A DNA stretch of 64,000 bases from Cacajao melanocephalus. Its lineage: Eukaryota > Chordata > Mammalia > Primates > Pitheciidae. Of the stretch, positions 61,341 through 64,000 are shown one piece after another. The notes beneath the pieces were generated by a model. It was not told where the DNA came from. It searched no databases and saw nothing but the letters and a program-made list of their open reading frames with translations. Location: NCBI GenBank assembly GCA_963573385.1, contig CAUYLG010071803.1:1-64000 (forward strand). The letters are read 5' to 3'. The translations under genes and the position numbers were made by a program. Each line of letters opens with the position of its first letter. Positions within the stretch are counted from its first letter, which is position 1.

Positions 61341-62445
61341 CATTATTTTACAAAAATATATTTTTTGACCTGCTAATAAAATTAACACAGCAGCATTGTA
61401 GAAATCCTGGGAAATCTCTGTCTTCCCCTTCTAGTTAATTGTTTTTTAATAAGTTAGAGTGAACACAGCTCTAAAATATTCAACCAATGCCTCCTCTCAG
61501 TAGTACCATGCTCTCTCCCACCTGGTTGTCATAAAGTTGTATGAGTTAAAACACAGGGACAGATATACACTTCACCACCACCAACACACAACCAAGAGAG
61601 AACAGAATTGAAATTAAGGTGAGAGTTTTTTCTTTGGGGATGGTTAGTTGGTTGGTTATTTTCTAGGGGGTGGGGGTTGTTTTCTTTTAATTTGGCCTCT
61701 CTGTGCTGTTCTCTTTTGGTAAACAGCCACTCACTTTCAGACTCCTGGAAGATGACAAAGTTTCTGTAAAGTGTGATGACCTGGAAAAAGAAAGAAACAA
61801 ACACCTATAACTTTAGCAGGAGAAGGAAAGAGATGTTTTCTCCCTGGCCTCCCCTGTGTGACCCCCCTGACAATACCAGAGAAGCCCCCTTGCCCTCTCA
61901 ATCCAACAAGATGCCAGTCATCCTTCCCAAATGCCAGGCGTTGCCAAATGGCACTTCCAGCCACATGCCTTTGAGCTAGAAGGGAGCGCTTGTCTTAAGT
62001 AAATCAAGTATCAGGAACCATATAATTTAACATCTAGCCCGGGATAGTTTTAAGGTGACAGGGGATACAGTTAAGAATATTACCAGACGGAATTCAAAGA
62101 CTGGGATGGGTGGCTACCCCAGAGGTGCTTATGGCCACTTATCCATCAGCTGCAGTCCCAGGTCCTGGGTATACCAATGCTTTGTAGCTGGGGCCTCCTC
62201 ATGAGTGTGCTGACTCCTGGAGCCAAAACCCTATAGAAGATCCCCTACCCCTTACTCTCCTCCAGATTTCTGTACAATATTACAATGCTTTGGACTAGGA
62301 TAGAGGAAGTAAATGTTCCTCCCAAACAGAAAAGATGTGCATATCTCCTCATTAAAGAAGGAGGAATTTTATTCCAGTACCAAGCCTACACTCAGCACAG
62401 ACTTCAGAAATATTTGATGAATGAATAGTGTTCTCAAGATGATAA
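61341..62445. other. Unique sequence
   Basis: No gene recognised. A short L2-like end may lie near 62360-62410. Confidence 0.35.
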
Positions 62446-62449
62446 AATG

Positions 62450-62685
62450 GATAACATCGATTAAGTGCTTTCTCTGTGACAGATACCATGCTAAGTGCTT
62501 TACACATATTGTCTCATTTGATCCTCACAGTAACAGGAGGAAGAAAGAGACATCCTCAGAAAACAGATGAGGAAATAGAGACTTAGAAAACTTGAGAAAT
62601 TGTCCAAGGTCACAAAGCTAGTGGTAAGTAGCAGTGCCAAGACACAAACCAAGGTCCACTCTTTTAACCACTAAGAACATTAGTA
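62450..62685 (-). mobile_element. MIR SINE, nearly full length
   Basis: Reversed order: CATGCTAAGTGCTTTACACA, TTTGATCCTCACAGTAACAG, ACAGATGAGGAAATAGAGAC and CCAAGGTCACAAAGCTAGTG. Confidence 0.85.
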
Positions 62686-62704
62686 GGGAAAATGGTAATG
62701 GCAA

Positions 62705-62945
62705 CAACAACAAGAAACACTGTGCACCAGACACAGCTCCAAGCATTTTATGTATAGTCTATATACATGTATGGTTCCTGGGGCATTAGTGTTACCATTC
62801 TGCCCCCTTTACAGGTGAAGAGACCACAGTTCAGAGAGGCTAAATGACATGTCAAAGTTCACACAGCTCTTAAATACCTGAGTGAGATACCAACCCAGGC
62901 ACTTGGGTTTGGAGACCTGTCCTCTGCCACCCTTCTGCTATCTGT
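62705..62945 (-). mobile_element. MIR SINE, nearly full length
   Basis: Reversed order: GTGCACCAGACACAGCTCCA, CCCCTTTACAGGTGAAGAGA, GAGAGGCTAAATGACATGTC and AAAGTTCACACAGCTCTTAA. Confidence 0.8.
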
Positions 62946-63164
62946 CAGCCTCACTGCTCTGTTACTTATGATGACCCAGAGCAACATTGTTTGACTGGGA
63001 ATTCTCTGGCAAGACTCTAATTTCATTCAATGTAATAAACTCTTATTATACTATTACTTATTTGGCCTATGGCTTCCTAGGAATTGTCAGGGACATAGCA
63101 GGGGACACGTGCCTTAGCCCTCTAGAACCTTAAAGTCCATTCAGGGCTGAGATTCTGTAAGTGC

Positions 63165-63310
63165 TACATGTCTACTGAGTACCAGCTAGACCCTAGTAAC
63201 TATGCAGGGTCCTTCCACATTCCCTGTTTCCTTTGATCTGCACATTTATCCTGAGATGTAGTATTATTTTCCCCTATATTCAAATAAAGAAACAGTGACT
63301 TTCAGCAGAG
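63165..63310 (-). mobile_element. MIR fragment
   Basis: TTTGATCTGCACATTTATCC, TTATTTTCCCCTATATTCAA and AAAGAAACAGTGACTTTCAG fit a reversed MIR core. Confidence 0.5.
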
Positions 63311-63423
63311 AAAGATCCCTCAGCCATTGGCCCTAGTTCGACCTGACCAGGCCACATACATGGGTTAACCAGCTTCACACATCACAGAAGCACTCACCTT
63401 TAATTTTTTTCTTAATATTCTGC

Positions 63424-63434
63424 ATGTGCGCACG

Positions 63435-63465
<31 letters not shown>
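63424..63465. repeat. (CG/CA)n alternating purine-pyrimidine tract
   Basis: GTGCGCACGCACGCGCGCAC followed by about ten CA units. The whole tract alternates and is Z-DNA prone. Confidence 0.9.
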
Positions 63466-64000
63466 TCTAGCTATTACGAACTAAATATAGAACTGATTGC
63501 TGGGTTCAGTGTTTATTCTAATTCGTGCAGGTTCATAAAGTCCACTTTAGACAAAAATAAGGCTGACTCACATATGTAAAAAAAAAAATCAGTTCGTATT
63601 TACAAGCTCCATAAAACCTGCTGGAAATACTTAGGTAAAAAGATACAGCAAATGCATTTACAGCTTTACCCAAATGTCTCACTAGCAGTGATCTGGAGGA
63701 GGTTCAGAAAGGGCTGAAAACCAAAAGCTCAAGTAATCTATGAGGATAATATATTCTAACTACCAAATGAACAGGGCAATCTGAAAATATTGGATTCAAA
63801 TGCATTTTCCTGTGTTTGCAAAACCACTGCAGAACACAACATAAATGGGGCTTATGACCTATTTAAAGGACCAGCCTTCCTGATTCAAATATTCTGGCAA
63901 TTCTCGAAATTTCTTGTGGCAGACACGCTCCTTGCACCCAGCATGGTACTACTCAGGCACGTTATTTATTAAACCAACAAACACTATGTCTCCATTACTT
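63466..64000. other. Unique sequence to window end
   Basis: No gene or confident repeat. Confidence 0.4.

Overview
The window is genomic DNA from a primate, very probably a simian. It carries many Alu SINEs (dimeric, A-tailed, AluJ-, S- and Y-like), primate-type L1 elements, MaLR and ERVL LTRs and ancient MIR/L2 repeats. It also holds one recognisable exon of a vertebrate gene. I see no bacterial-style coding density, no operons and no CRISPR. Almost every open reading frame in the window is a by-chance or repeat-derived frame.

The only host-gene coding sequence I can support is the first coding exon of SORCS3 (sortilin-related VPS10-domain receptor 3) on the minus strand. It runs from the ATG at 26279 down to a consensus splice donor at 25652/25647. 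The exon sits in a large CpG island (about 24.6-27.4 kb) with GC boxes, GC-rich hairpins and a purine tract upstream. Transcription runs leftwards, so 1-25652 is the start of SORCS3 intron 1 and everything above about 26.5 kb is upstream flank. Several residues differ from the human protein as I remember it, which would fit a non-human primate, but I cannot test this here.

Layout. 1-16.2 kb: repeat-dense intron. It holds MIRs, L1 3' ends (two with 5' inversions), a MaLR LTR, Alus and one full-length but dead L1 (9416-15433) with perfect 15-bp target-site duplications. 16.2-31.0 kb: a stretch without Alu or L1, centred on the promoter, with only old MIR/L2/MER5 remnants. 31-37 kb: Alus, MIRs and L2 fragments. 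37.2-42.5 kb: an old L1M in minus orientation, broken by Alus and younger L1 pieces, keeping its tandem-like 5' UTR. 42.5-50.5 kb: MIR, L2, MLT1, an MLT2-type LTR and microsatellites. 50.5-55.6 kb: an endogenous retrovirus in minus orientation with two LTRs, a decayed tRNA-Lys-type primer-binding site and no recognisable genes. Inside it is a 64-bp L1 ORF1-derived micro-insertion with 14-bp TSDs. 55.6-64 kb: mostly unique sequence with an MLT1 LTR, an L2 end and a run of MIRs.

No new multi-gene system is visible. The most interesting material is the SORCS3 promoter/exon block and several retrotransposition scars whose mechanism can be read directly from the sequence: twin priming, a locally templated insertion, the micro-L1, and Alu insertion into an L1 target-site duplication.
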